From Chryseobacterium sp. W4I1 (lineage in GTDB: Bacteria; Bacteroidota; Bacteroidia; Flavobacteriales; Weeksellaceae), in contig NZ_JAUSXQ010000001.1 of assembly GCF_030816115.1 (NCBI RefSeq), positions 248,001-312,000 on the forward strand: a DNA stretch of 64,000 nucleotides, given 5' to 3'. Below are positions 18,295 to 27,330 of the stretch, in pieces (within the stretch, counting starts at the first letter, position 1; each line of letters opens with the position of its first letter). A program made the position numbers and the translations under genes. Under the pieces are notes generated by a model. That model was not told the origin of the DNA. It did not search any database and worked only from the letters and a program-made list of their open reading frames with translations.

Positions 18295-19307
18295 AAATCA
18301 TATTTTGCAGTTGCGGAAGTTCTCAGATCCGTAAATTCACCTCGTTCGTATTTCAGTTGGGCAACCATTGCGATCATAGCCGCATTATCGGTTGTATATT
18401 CAAATTTCGGAATGTAAATATTCCAGCCCAGTTTTTCCTTGTTATCTTCCATGGCCTTTCTTAAAGCAGAATTGGCAGAAACACCACCAGCAATGGCTGC
18501 TTCTTTGATATTTAATTCTTTCGCTGCTTTTTCAAACTTATTCATTAAAATTTCAATGATCGTTCTCTGAACAGAAGCACACAGATCATTCAGGTTTTCT
18601 TTAATAAAATCCGGGTTTTTTCTCACCTCTTTCTGAATAAAATACAGAACAGAAGTTTTAATGCCACTGAAAGAATAATCGTAGCTCTCCATTTTAGGTT
18701 TATTGAATGTGAAAGCATCAGGATTTCCTTCTTTTGCCAACCGGTCTATAATAGGTCCGGCAGGGTAGTCCAGGTCAAAAATCTTTCCGATTTTGTCAAA
18801 AGCTTCTCCTGCAGCATCATCAATTGTTTTTCCAATAATTTCCATATCAAAATAATCCTTTACCAATACGATCATGGTATGCCCGCCACTTACCGTAAGA
18901 CACAGGAAAGGGAATTGAGGCGGCATAGGATTTGCATCGTCAATAAAATGGGCTAAAATGTGGGCCTGGAGATGGTTTACTTCAATCAACGGAACATTTA
19001 AGCTCATAGCCAAAGACTTAGCAAATGATGTTCCTACAAGAAGAGATCCTAAAAGTCCCGGACCTCGTGTAAATCCTATAGCTGAAATAGCATTTTGTTG
19101 TATATTTGCTTTGGTAATAGATTTTTCAACAACGGGGATTATATTTTGCTGATGCGCTCGCGATGCCAGTTCAGGGACCACACCTCCATATTCTTTATGG
19201 ATGGCCTGAGTCGCAGCAATGTTCGACAGAATACAGTTTCCCTTGATGATAGCTGCTGAGGTGTCGTCGCAGGACGATTCAATACCTAAAATTATAGAGT
19301 CGCTCAT
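18291..19307 (-). CDS. tsaD: tRNA N6-adenosine threonylcarbamoyltransferase
   Basis: 338 residues of the Kae1/Qri7/YgjD ASKHA-fold family. Seen: N-terminal ILGIESSCDDTSAAI (nucleotide-binding loop), YGGVVPELASRAHQ, the metal ligands in VNHLQAHILAH, LTVSGGHTMIV, and late GGVSANSALR. It transfers the threonylcarbamoyl group to A37 of tRNAs reading ANN codons, with TsaB and TsaE, which are not in this window. Its ATG (19305-19307) is four bases from the divergent tamB ATG. Confidence 0.97.
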   Translation of the reverse strand: MSDSIILGIESSCDDTSAAIIKGNCILSNIAATQAIHKEYGGVVPELASRAHQQNIIPVVEKSITKANIQQNAISAIGFTRGPGLLGSLLVGTSFAKSLAMSLNVPLIEVNHLQAHILAHFIDDANPMPPQFPFLCLTVSGGHTMIVLVKDYFDMEIIGKTIDDAAGEAFDKIGKIFDLDYPAGPIIDRLAKEGNPDAFTFNKPKMESYDYSFSGIKTSVLYFIQKEVRKNPDFIKENLNDLCASVQRTIIEILMNKFEKAAKELNIKEAAIAGGVSANSALRKAMEDNKEKLGWNIYIPKFEYTTDNAAMIAMVAQLKYERGEFTDLRTSATAKYDL

Positions 19308-19311
19308 AATA

Positions 19312-22300
19312 ATGGCAAAGTTAGAGAATAATAACGAGAATGAGAATAAAAAATCAGTAGCTGAGAACCTAAGTGATCAGGTACAGAAGACTGTTGAGAA
19401 TGTAGAAGGTGCTGTAAAGGAAACAGTTAAGGAAGCCTCTGAGCTGGCATCAGATGCTATCAATCACCCTGTGGAAACTGCTGGGGAATTTGGTAAACAA
19501 GCTGTAAAAGATGTGACCAGTTATTCATGGTGGGCCAAACTTCTTCTCATCCTTTTTTGGTTGGGAGTTATTCTGGTTGGAGGAGTTCTTACAGCCATTA
19601 ATCTTCCGGCAACCAAACAATGGGCAGCAGATCAGGCACTTCAGATCGTCAACAAAGATTTTAAAGCTGGAATGACTACAGAAAGTGTAGAAGTAGATTA
19701 TTTCGGCGATGTAACGATTAAAGGATTAAAAATCAAAGATTATAAAGGTCTGGATTTTATCAAAGCCAGAGAATTCCGGGCCAATTCAGATTGGATGTCG
19801 CTTGCCTATAATGCCATTTCCGGGAATAGCAATTCCCTCAGTTTTAATTCCCTTACATTAGTGAATGCAGATATAAAGGTGATCACGTACAAAGGTGACA
19901 GTATCTCCAATTTTATCAGGTTTACACAGCTCTTTGACAGTGGTAAAAAAAGAGATCCTAACAAACCGCCTTTTCAGCTGGATTCCCGGGTACAGATCAT
20001 AGATTCAAAAGTTTCGATCATCAGCCAAAATTCTCCGGGAGAACCTGGAAAATGGCTTACGGCAACGAAGTTTAATTTAAAAGCTCCGAATGTAAAAGTA
20101 AATGGAGCCAATGTTTCGGCATTGATCAATAATATGTCCTTCGTCACTTCCAGATGGGGAAAATCCCATTTTGTAGATACATTTTCTACAGAACTTTCCT
20201 TAACACACCAATTTTTATCATTAAAAGACCTTACTCTGAATACAGATCATTCTTTGCTTCAGGGCAATATCAGATTTAATCTTCATGACGGTTCATGGTC
20301 TGATTTTGCAGACCGTGTACGTTGGGATATGGAGATCCAGCAGGGAAGCCAACTAAGTGGATATGATATCAGCTATTTTGTAACCAATTGGGATAATTTT
20401 AAACCATTCAATCTGGCTGGGAAAATGACGGGTCCTTTGAACAAGTTCCATCTGGAAAACTTCCTGATTAGTAACCCTGATGTGAATATTGCGACTAAAA
20501 CAATGAAAGTCGACAGGCTCCTCAAAGGAAATTTTTCTATAGAAACCAAAGACCTTTCGGTGGATTTTACTTACAAAGATCTCAAAGCTATGATGCCTTC
20601 ATTTATTTCAAAAAAAATGAAGAATTTTGCTGATGATTTTGGTAAACTGAAGTACAATGGAACTGCGAGAGTAAATCCCGAACAGGTTTACGTTGCCAAT
20701 GGGAATCTGATGACAGGAATAGGACAGGCTAAGATCTCTAATCTTTCGCTAACTGGATACAGCACAGCATTGCCCAAATACTCAGGATACCTGGAAGTGA
20801 AAGATCTCAATACCTCTGTTATCACTAAAAATAAAGCAGTCGGCTTAATCTCCGGTAAATTTGATCTTAACGGACAGAGTTTTGACGTCAATACGATGCG
20901 TCTGACCACAAAATCCCAGATCACCAGCATCGAGGTAATGGATAAGCAGATCAATAATGTTTATCTTGACGGATTATTGGATCATAAAAAATATAACGGT
21001 CTCATCACCGTAAATGATGAACAGGCGAAAGCCACAATTAAAGGACTTATTGATTTCAGTACATCAAGGATCACAATGAATGTGAATGCTGATGTGAACC
21101 ACCTGAATATGAATTATTTTACCAATAAACCGGGAAGCCAGATTGTAAGCGGCCAGGTGGAAGGTAAAATGTCCATGTCTTCTATCAATGATCTGACGCT
21201 GGATGTCGATGCCAATAATATTAATTTTGCGACAGCCACCCAAAAATATTTAATTCCTAATGCGAAGCTGAAAACATTTATAGAAGCTGGAGGACGAGTG
21301 ATAGACGTTGATGCACCAGGTGCTGCAAGCGGGAAAATATCGGGAAGATATAACCTTGCAGATCTGGTCGGAATGGTAGAAAATGGTATAGGGCGAATAC
21401 TGGTGGGACCTCCACCAAGAAAACTATACAGAGGTCAGAATTTTAAAATGAATTTTGATGTTCAGCAAGGTATTGTAAATTATTTTCTGCCTGATCTGAA
21501 ACTTCCAAAAGGAGCTGTGGTAGAAGGAGAGTATGATGGGGACTCAAACAATCTGATCGTCAATTTGGACGCGGCTTCTCTGAAATATATGATGACAAAG
21601 GAGCAGGAGATCACGGATGCCGATAAGGCCCTAGCAGCTGCTAATCCTGAATATAAAATCAACAACCGGAATAATATATCCAGGGACAGTGCCATGATCG
21701 ACAGTGTTATGGTGAGGATCAATACAGCGAATCTTAATGAACAGCTGTATGCAAGAATCAGTAAACTGGAATATAATAAGAATATTATCAAAGATTTTGA
21801 ACTGAAAGGGAAGAATGAAAATAATACGGCCCTTCATTTGGCTACAACATTTAAGCATGGAAGCCCGGAAGATGACCTGAATGATAATCTTAAGGCCTAT
21901 GCCATTAATGTAGATCAGTCTACCAATGCTGCGGGAGATTTTGTTTTCAGATTTGAACCTACTGAAGTTAAATTTAATGATGTTACCTGGGCTATCGATA
22001 CAAGTCCCGAGCTGGATCATTCCATTACCTACAGGAAAAAGAACGGGGATTTTGATATAAGAAACCTTCGGATATATTCAGAGAAAAGTGCTTTGTTTAT
22101 TAAAGAAGCCGAGTTCAAATCTGCAAAAGATTTTTATGTAGATGCAGATATTGAAGAGTTTGCTATTGAAAAGCTTCTAGAAATGCAGTCCGGTGGAAAC
22201 CCGATGGGAATTAAAGGTCTGGCTAACGGAAGCGTGAAGATTAAAATGGATAAGAGTACACTGCAGCCGATTGTAGATCTTACCGTTGATAATATTATGA

Positions 22301-24102
22301 TGAACGGAAATAAAATGGGTGACCTTACTATTTCTGCAACCAACGGTTTCTCTCTGAATGTATATGATGTAGATGTAAAAGTGACTTCAGCAGGAGTGCT
22401 GGGTAATAATAACCTGCATTTAACGGGTACTGTTAATAATAACACCGCTTCACCTACTCTTGATCTTACTGCGGAAATGCGTGATTTTGATCTTGCATTT
22501 ACTCAGCAATTTGTACAGACTGTTTTTGGAAATATCAGAGGAAAAGCGACTGGTGATCTGAAGATCAACGGGAAATTAAGTGATCTTGATTATAGTGGCG
22601 ATATTGCGTTGAAAGGTTTTGGTCTGAAACTTTTGTTTACCGGAGTAGATTATTCATTTGATGATACTGTGGTTCCACTTTCCCGTGGGCTTGCGATTCT
22701 CAATAATATTGAAGTGCATGACGGAAGATCAAACTCAAAAGGAACAATTTCCGGTGCTATCCAGTTTGAAACCATTTCTTCATTGGGAGTCAATCTCATC
22801 ATGAGGGCAGATAATCTCCTCATGCTGAATACAACACAGAAAGATTATGACCTGTTCTGGGGAAGGGTTTACGGACAGGGAGATTTATACGTAGACGGAC
22901 CTGTTTCAAGGTTGAGTATTACCACTCCTAATATGAAAGCGCTGAACGGAAGTAATTTTACCTTTAATTCAAGCTCAACATCCAATGTTGAAGAATTTAA
23001 AATGCTGAGGTTCTTGAAAGAAGGAAAGGATGGGCTTATTACTCTGGAAGAAAAGAAAAAGACAGGAGCCAATATGTATATCGATTTCAGTCTTGATGTG
23101 GATAAAGGAACCACTGTGAACGTTCTTGTCGGTGATGATGTGGGAAATATTACAGTAAAAGGAACTGCTGAGAAGCTGAGGTTCCAGATGGGCAGACAGG
23201 GAGCTATTGCCATGAATGGTACTTATAAAGTAGATAACGGAACATTCGTTTCTAAGGCGATTCTGAACAAAACCTTCCAGATCGAAAAAAACAGTAGTAT
23301 CAGATGGGACGGGGATGCCATGAAACCGGCTTTGGATATTACGGCCAACTATGTAAGAATGGTTTCTAATGCAGGTGAATATCTGAGTATGGGAAAACTT
23401 CAGCCCATCAGTGTATTGTTGCAGGCAAATATTACCCAGTCATTAATTAATCCAAAAATAGACCTGAACGTTACTGCCCTTGATGTATCCAGCCAGGTAA
23501 AAGAGACACTGGCAGCTAAAATGAGCCAGGAAGGTGAGAAGGTTCTCCAGTTTGGTTCTGTCTTATTATTAAGTACTTTCAACGTGTCCAACAGTGGTGG
23601 GGTAGACTTTGATGTGGCAGGAGTGGCAGAATCTTCAGGATATAATATGCTTCTGAAACAGCTGGGATCAGTCCTTAATACAATGAGTAATGAATTCCAG
23701 ATCGATTTGAATTATGTAAAAGGTGATCAAAACTCCAATACTGGTGACCGTGCAAATGCCGGAGTGAGTGTAGCGGTTTCGCCTAGGATAAATATTAAAA
23801 CAGGGCTTGGAATTCCACTGACGAAAACAGAAGGAACGCAAACCAATTATCTGTCCGGTGAAGGTTCTATTGAATATGATATTTCTAAAAAAAATGATGG
23901 AAGTCTCATCTTAAGGGGCTATTCCAAGCCTACAAATATAGGAATGGTAAGCACGAATGGCTCTGCTAATCAGGCTTATGGTGGGGGTGTAGTGTGGAGC
24001 AAAAGCTTCAATTCTCTGTTTAAAAAGAGGAAAAAAGACAAAAAACAGCCGGAGCCTACAACACAAATAAAAACAGATTCTACAAAATCAAGTGCTAAAT
24101 AA
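19312..24102 (+). CDS. tamB: Translocation and assembly module TamB-like protein (DUF490)
   Basis: 1,596 residues from ATG 19312 (MAKLENNNENENKKS); the frame continues upstream to 19219, but that would run through the tsaD start. A charged, helical N-terminal tail (about 75 residues) precedes one transmembrane anchor (WWAKLLLILFWLGVILVGGVLTAI). A very long beta-rich periplasmic body follows, as in the AsmA/TamB bridge proteins. The DUF490 C-terminal domain is about 1180-1540 (GQGDLYVDGPVSRLSI, KVDNGTFVSKAILNKTF, LLSTFNVSN, YNMLLKQLGSVLN). It ends in a Lys-rich tail. Known role of the family: bridging inner and outer membranes for lipid transport or outer-membrane protein assembly. Divergent from tsaD with only four bases between start codons. 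Confidence 0.93.
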   Translation: MAKLENNNENENKKSVAENLSDQVQKTVENVEGAVKETVKEASELASDAINHPVETAGEFGKQAVKDVTSYSWWAKLLLILFWLGVILVGGVLTAINLPATKQWAADQALQIVNKDFKAGMTTESVEVDYFGDVTIKGLKIKDYKGLDFIKAREFRANSDWMSLAYNAISGNSNSLSFNSLTLVNADIKVITYKGDSISNFIRFTQLFDSGKKRDPNKPPFQLDSRVQIIDSKVSIISQNSPGEPGKWLTATKFNLKAPNVKVNGANVSALINNMSFVTSRWGKSHFVDTFSTELSLTHQFLSLKDLTLNTDHSLLQGNIRFNLHDGSWSDFADRVRWDMEIQQGSQLSGYDISYFVTNWDNFKPFNLAGKMTGPLNKFHLENFLISNPDVNIATKTMKVDRLLKGNFSIETKDLSVDFTYKDLKAMMPSFISKKMKNFADDFGKLKYNGTARVNPEQVYVANGNLMTGIGQAKISNLSLTGYSTALPKYSGYLEVKDLNTSVITKNKAVGLISGKFDLNGQSFDVNTMRLTTKSQITSIEVMDKQINNVYLDGLLDHKKYNGLITVNDEQAKATIKGLIDFSTSRITMNVNADVNHLNMNYFTNKPGSQIVSGQVEGKMSMSSINDLTLDVDANNINFATATQKYLIPNAKLKTFIEAGGRVIDVDAPGAASGKISGRYNLADLVGMVENGIGRILVGPPPRKLYRGQNFKMNFDVQQGIVNYFLPDLKLPKGAVVEGEYDGDSNNLIVNLDAASLKYMMTKEQEITDADKALAAANPEYKINNRNNISRDSAMIDSVMVRINTANLNEQLYARISKLEYNKNIIKDFELKGKNENNTALHLATTFKHGSPEDDLNDNLKAYAINVDQSTNAAGDFVFRFEPTEVKFNDVTWAIDTSPELDHSITYRKKNGDFDIRNLRIYSEKSALFIKEAEFKSAKDFYVDADIEEFAIEKLLEMQSGGNPMGIKGLANGSVKIKMDKSTLQPIVDLTVDNIMMNGNKMGDLTISATNGFSLNVYDVDVKVTSAGVLGNNNLHLTGTVNNNTASPTLDLTAEMRDFDLAFTQQFVQTVFGNIRGKATGDLKINGKLSDLDYSGDIALKGFGLKLLFTGVDYSFDDTVVPLSRGLAILNNIEVHDGRSNSKGTISGAIQFETISSLGVNLIMRADNLLMLNTTQKDYDLFWGRVYGQGDLYVDGPVSRLSITTPNMKALNGSNFTFNSSSTSNVEEFKMLRFLKEGKDGLITLEEKKKTGANMYIDFSLDVDKGTTVNVLVGDDVGNITVKGTAEKLRFQMGRQGAIAMNGTYKVDNGTFVSKAILNKTFQIEKNSSIRWDGDAMKPALDITANYVRMVSNAGEYLSMGKLQPISVLLQANITQSLINPKIDLNVTALDVSSQVKETLAAKMSQEGEKVLQFGSVLLLSTFNVSNSGGVDFDVAGVAESSGYNMLLKQLGSVLNTMSNEFQIDLNYVKGDQNSNTGDRANAGVSVAVSPRINIKTGLGIPLTKTEGTQTNYLSGEGSIEYDISKKNDGSLILRGYSKPTNIGMVSTNGSANQAYGGGVVWSKSFNSLFKKRKKDKKQPEPTTQIKTDSTKSSAK

Positions 24103-24184
24103 TCTGAATATTTTAATGATTTTTATCATCCGTGTTAATTATTGTTAATATTTAATATAATTTTTTTAGTTAAATTATTTTTTA

Positions 24185-24192
24185 TAAATTTG
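24185..24192 (+). promoter_or_regulatory. -7 box (TAAATTTG) for the Lrp/AsnC gene
   Basis: Matches the Bacteroidota consensus TAnnTTTG, 44 bp before the ATG, in a strongly AT-rich stretch. The -33 element is not clear. Confidence 0.6.
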
Positions 24193-24236
24193 CAACAAAT
24201 ACATAGATTTTTTAAGAAAATTGTAATTTAACTAAT

Positions 24237-24707
24237 ATGAACTATCAACTGGACGAAATAGACAAGAAAATTCTTGATTTCTTAGTAGAAAACACAAGAA
24301 TGCCTTTTACCGAAATTGCAAAGCAGATGGATGTTTCTGCTGGAACAATTCACGTAAGAGTGAAAAAAATGGAAGATGCGGGTATTATTTTGGGATCATC
24401 TCTTAATATCGATTATGGTAAGCTGGACTATCATTTTACAGCTTTTATCGGTATACTTTTGACAAAATCAAACCGTACGCAAGAGGTATTGAAAGAATTA
24501 TCAGTACTTCCTAACGTAATTGAAGCTAGTGTTATCTCAGGAAAATATAATATTTTCTGTAAAGTAAGAGCTAAGAATACGGAAGATGCGAAAAGAATTA
24601 TCTATCAGATAGATGACATTCAGGATGTAATGAGAACCGAAAGTATGATCTCTATGGAAGAGTACTTGAGCGACAAAAACAGATTGATCAACGCTATTTC
24701 TATATAA
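24237..24707 (+). CDS. Lrp/AsnC family transcriptional regulator
   Basis: 156 residues. N-terminal winged helix-turn-helix (DEIDKKILDFLVENTRMPFTEIA, then MDVSAGTIHVRVKKMEDAGII) and C-terminal RAM/AsnC effector domain (FTAFIGILLT, VIEASVISGKYNIFCKVRA, IDDIQDVMRTESMISMEE). Length is standard. Members sense amino acids and control amino-acid metabolism or act globally. No amino-acid gene is adjacent, so the target is unknown. It has its own promoter and terminator. Confidence 0.93.
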   Translation: MNYQLDEIDKKILDFLVENTRMPFTEIAKQMDVSAGTIHVRVKKMEDAGIILGSSLNIDYGKLDYHFTAFIGILLTKSNRTQEVLKELSVLPNVIEASVISGKYNIFCKVRAKNTEDAKRIIYQIDDIQDVMRTESMISMEEYLSDKNRLINAISI

Positions 24708-24734
24708 TTCAAATTTTAAACGAATAATATACCG

Positions 24735-24772
24735 AAGAACTTATGAAATTATTCATAAGTTCTTTATTTTTG
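24735..24772 (+). promoter_or_regulatory. Terminator of the Lrp gene overlapping the -7 box of the next gene
   Basis: A 13-bp stem (24735-24764, AAGAACTTATGAA and its complement) runs directly into TATTTTTG at 24765-24772. That octamer serves as T-tract for the terminator and matches the TAnnTTTG -7 consensus for the next gene, whose ATG is only five bases further on. Confidence 0.65.
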
Positions 24773-24777
24773 TATCT

Positions 24778-25155
24778 ATGGAAGAATACAGTTACTTTGA
24801 CGAAGATCCGAAGAAGGGATGGGGCTTTATTTTAGCTTTTGCAGCACTAATGCTGTTTACAATTATGGGATTGGGAATTGATGTGGATGAATACCTTCAG
24901 CATGAATATCTTCAGATTCCGAGATGGTATTTTTACGTGATCTTTTCTATAGACTTTCTGATGATGATCGGGCTTGTACTGATGTTTTTTTATAGAAAAA
25001 TAGGGATCTTTACATTTCCTGCACTGCTGGTTCTGCACTTCTTTATGCACAACTATTATCTTTCTACATTCCTGTATACGGATGTCACCAATCTTTTCCT
25101 GTTTACAGGTTTTGGAATGCTGGCCATTATTCCAAAATGGAAGTTTTTCAGATAG
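24778..25155 (+). CDS. Four-helix membrane protein (DUF2569-like topology)
   Basis: 125 residues with four predicted transmembrane segments: FILAFAALMLFTIMGLGI, WYFYVIFSIDFLMMIGLVLMF, IFTFPALLVLHFFMHNYY and LFLFTGFGMLAII, plus a short acidic cytosolic N-terminus (MEEYSYFDEDPKKGW). It has no catalytic motif. The topology resembles small DUF2569-type proteins, but I would not assign the family firmly. Predicted to be translated from a leaderless mRNA because the -7 box lies five bases before ATG. Monocistronic. Confidence 0.7.
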   Translation: MEEYSYFDEDPKKGWGFILAFAALMLFTIMGLGIDVDEYLQHEYLQIPRWYFYVIFSIDFLMMIGLVLMFFYRKIGIFTFPALLVLHFFMHNYYLSTFLYTDVTNLFLFTGFGMLAIIPKWKFFR

Positions 25156-25169
25156 ATCTGATCCGGATG

Positions 25170-26252
25170 TTATGCTTTTGAGTTATTCTGTTCATAATAG
25201 TGTATAGCTGTTTGTTTTAAAGGATTTTTACTCCAGGCTTCCCAGTTCCCTGTATAAGGGTCGTAACCGCATTTAAGAGGTTTGGAAACGTCCAGACCAT
25301 CATTGTTTTTATGGGTACGTTCTGTATAGGCTCTGCAGTCAGTACATATATAGCGGAATTCACAGTCCCGGCATACTTCAATATGGTCTTTTGTGATGTT
25401 CCAGTATTTTTTGAAACCCGTCTTTAACACAGCTTCTTCAAGGCTGGAATTATTGATGTTCCCAAAGCTTTCAGACATTAAAGGACAGTTTTTGATATTA
25501 CCATGAATGTCTATTCCTATTTTTTTATGAAGACAAGAGTTGTGATGGATCGCTTCTGATACTTTTGAGATATTAGTATTAAAGTATTTCAGATCTACTT
25601 TTCCGCAAGAGGAAATTTTAACCTCTTCCTCAGTAAAATATAAGCTGAATCTGAATTCATCTTTTACTTTGAAAGGTTTCCTCTTGCAGCTATAAAAAGT
25701 GACTTGGTAAATTCTTTTCGTATTCTTATGAACTGTATCTATAAAAAGCTTGTCTACATCTTCATGAAATAGGGAAAAAATCTCTATTCCTGACAAAACG
25801 GAAGTTTTAAAAATTTTATCAATTTTTATGAAATCTTCTGTAGTTAATGAGGTTGTACTGTAAATGGTAAGATGTTTTCCTCCCAGGTTTTCTATTGATG
25901 AACTTATTTTTTTTATCACATCAATATTTTCTATTTCTAAAAAAATATCTGTAATCACACTGGGTTCATGATATCCAAATGAAAGAGGTGGAAAGTTTCT
26001 ATCCCAATCTTTGTCCGTAATAAAGCCGTATTCCTTTTCCAACAGTATATTCAGATACTCCTGAACAGTTTCTTTAGATTCATCATCATAATCACTTATG
26101 AGATTTTCTATAGATTTTTTTTTCAGTTCTTCTATCATTTCATATAATTCTAGAGGGTATAGCTCCGATATATTCCTCTGAAGATCAGATATCAGAATTC
26201 TACGTATTCCTTTTGTAACTAATATATTTGAAAACAAATTGAAATATCTCAT
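25170..26252 (-). CDS. GRASP-with-SPASM system SPASM-domain peptide maturase
   Basis: 360 residues. The opening (MRYFNLFSNILVTKGIRRILISDLQRN) and C-terminal SPASM-type cysteine set match TIGR04193-like partners: GIDIHGNIKNCPLMSESFGN, VCRDCEFRYICTDCRAYT and LKCGYDPYTGNW. These would bind auxiliary Fe-S clusters. The N-terminal half has no CxxxCxxC triad, so classical radical-SAM chemistry is not supported; it may act as a substrate-binding scaffold for the ATP-grasp ligase. Its ATG overlaps by 4 bp the stop of a 59-codon ORF, itself overlapping the ligase gene. Last gene of the RiPP operon. Confidence 0.88.
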   Translation of the reverse strand: MRYFNLFSNILVTKGIRRILISDLQRNISELYPLELYEMIEELKKKSIENLISDYDDESKETVQEYLNILLEKEYGFITDKDWDRNFPPLSFGYHEPSVITDIFLEIENIDVIKKISSSIENLGGKHLTIYSTTSLTTEDFIKIDKIFKTSVLSGIEIFSLFHEDVDKLFIDTVHKNTKRIYQVTFYSCKRKPFKVKDEFRFSLYFTEEEVKISSCGKVDLKYFNTNISKVSEAIHHNSCLHKKIGIDIHGNIKNCPLMSESFGNINNSSLEEAVLKTGFKKYWNITKDHIEVCRDCEFRYICTDCRAYTERTHKNNDGLDVSKPLKCGYDPYTGNWEAWSKNPLKQTAIHYYEQNNSKA

Positions 26253-26428
26253 ATTAATCGAGTTAAGGCTTTTGTAGGTTTTTCTCTTATGTGAAAATTG
26301 GTTTGATACTTTTCACAATCTAAAACGTAAATAATATCATTGAGCTTTTTTAACTTTTGATGGCGGAAGGTTTCAATGTGCTTGAAAGTAAGTGGTAATT
26401 TATTTTTTTCTTCAATTTTAATTTTCAT
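26249..26428 (-). CDS. 59-residue small protein coupled between the two RiPP maturases
   Basis: Runs from ATG at 26428 to TGA at 26249-26251. Both ends overlap neighbours by ATGA: its start overlaps the ATP-grasp stop (26425-26428), and its stop overlaps the SPASM start (26249-26252). The product is basic (MKIKIEEKNKLPLTFKH...DIIYVLDCEKYQ...KPTKALTRLI), with one Cys, no signal and no membrane segment. I recognise no family. The precise four-base overlaps at both ends strongly suggest a real translated gene. Possible roles include an adaptor or recognition element; this is inference. Confidence 0.65.
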   Translation of the reverse strand: MKIKIEEKNKLPLTFKHIETFRHQKLKKLNDIIYVLDCEKYQTNFHIREKPTKALTRLI

Positions 26429-27330
26429 AAATAATCTGCTATTTCTTTATCTAGTGAATAGTTGCATATATTGGAAAGGCCTAAAAATTGTCCAATGGTA
26501 TTAACTTCCAAAAAATAAAACTTTCCGTCTCTTCCTTTTATAAAATCTAATGAACCACAATTAAGATTTAATGCCTTCATCAGGAAATGAATCCTTTTTT
26601 CAATCTGATGAGACAGCTTATAAGGAACATTTCTATTCGGCTTTTCTAAATTATATTTCCGGAAATCTGTTTTAGTCTGTTCATCATTTTGAGAGAAAAT
26701 AGCCATTGAATAGCATTTTCCGTTGAGGTAGAAAGTTCTGATTTCAAATTCTTTATCAATTTGATTCTGAAAAAAAGTAATAAAGAAATCTGTTTTCTCC
26801 TTTTGGTGTATAGTGGTAGTATACATGATTCCATTTAAATCTACATCAATATCATCTAATATAGGATTTCCGCCAATTGTTTTTATAATAGTTGTATGTA
26901 AAGGGACTTGATCTGTATTGTCTGCTAGAAAATATTCTGGAACCTCTAAACCTGCTTTTCTTGCCTGTTCCAACACTAATAGCTTATTAATATCACTATT
27001 GCTTTCCTTATTGATATGTTTTTTAGATTCCAGCGTAACCCTTACGTAATCTTTCAGCCAGTGCTGTACTTCATTCATATGGGCATTAACGGCTGGATTG
27101 TCATACTTCAGATGTTTGATCTTCAGTCTGCCTCTTCTATACCATACACTGGTGATATCTTCCAGAAAAAAAGAATTTCTATTGCTTTCCAGAAAGATTT
27201 TCTTGTTCTCAATTTTAATTTCAAAAATTTCGTCCTCATGGATACGGATGAATTTCTTTTGCATTTCAAGCAGCCATTGTATGATTTTAATAGTTGTCCT
27301 TTCGTTGTTATTGGAAATAATAAGAATCAT
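26425..27330 (-). CDS. GRASP-with-SPASM system ATP-grasp peptide maturase
   Basis: 301 residues of the ATP-grasp graspetide (microviridin-type) ligase superfamily, matching the TIGR04192-like branch. Seen: N-terminal ILIISNNNERTTIKIIQWL, EDITSVWYRRGRL, ATP-binding strands (PLHTTIIKTIGG, FQNQIDKEFEIRTFYLNGKCYSMAI), the late metal and catalytic segment CGSLDFIKGRDGKFYFLEVNTIGQFLG and the C-terminal tail. These enzymes form ester or amide crosslinks between side chains (Thr/Ser/Lys with Asp/Glu) of a precursor. Start overlaps the DUF6624-like gene stop by 4 bp and stop overlaps the 59-codon ORF. Confidence 0.9.
   Translation of the reverse strand: MILIISNNNERTTIKIIQWLLEMQKKFIRIHEDEIFEIKIENKKIFLESNRNSFFLEDITSVWYRRGRLKIKHLKYDNPAVNAHMNEVQHWLKDYVRVTLESKKHINKESNSDINKLLVLEQARKAGLEVPEYFLADNTDQVPLHTTIIKTIGGNPILDDIDVDLNGIMYTTTIHQKEKTDFFITFFQNQIDKEFEIRTFYLNGKCYSMAIFSQNDEQTKTDFRKYNLEKPNRNVPYKLSHQIEKRIHFLMKALNLNCGSLDFIKGRDGKFYFLEVNTIGQFLGLSNICNYSLDKEIADYL

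Noticed and set aside
19219..19311. N-terminal extension of TamB
   Set aside because: The extra 31 codons run through the divergent tsaD start region and lack family similarity; ATG 19312 is the natural start.
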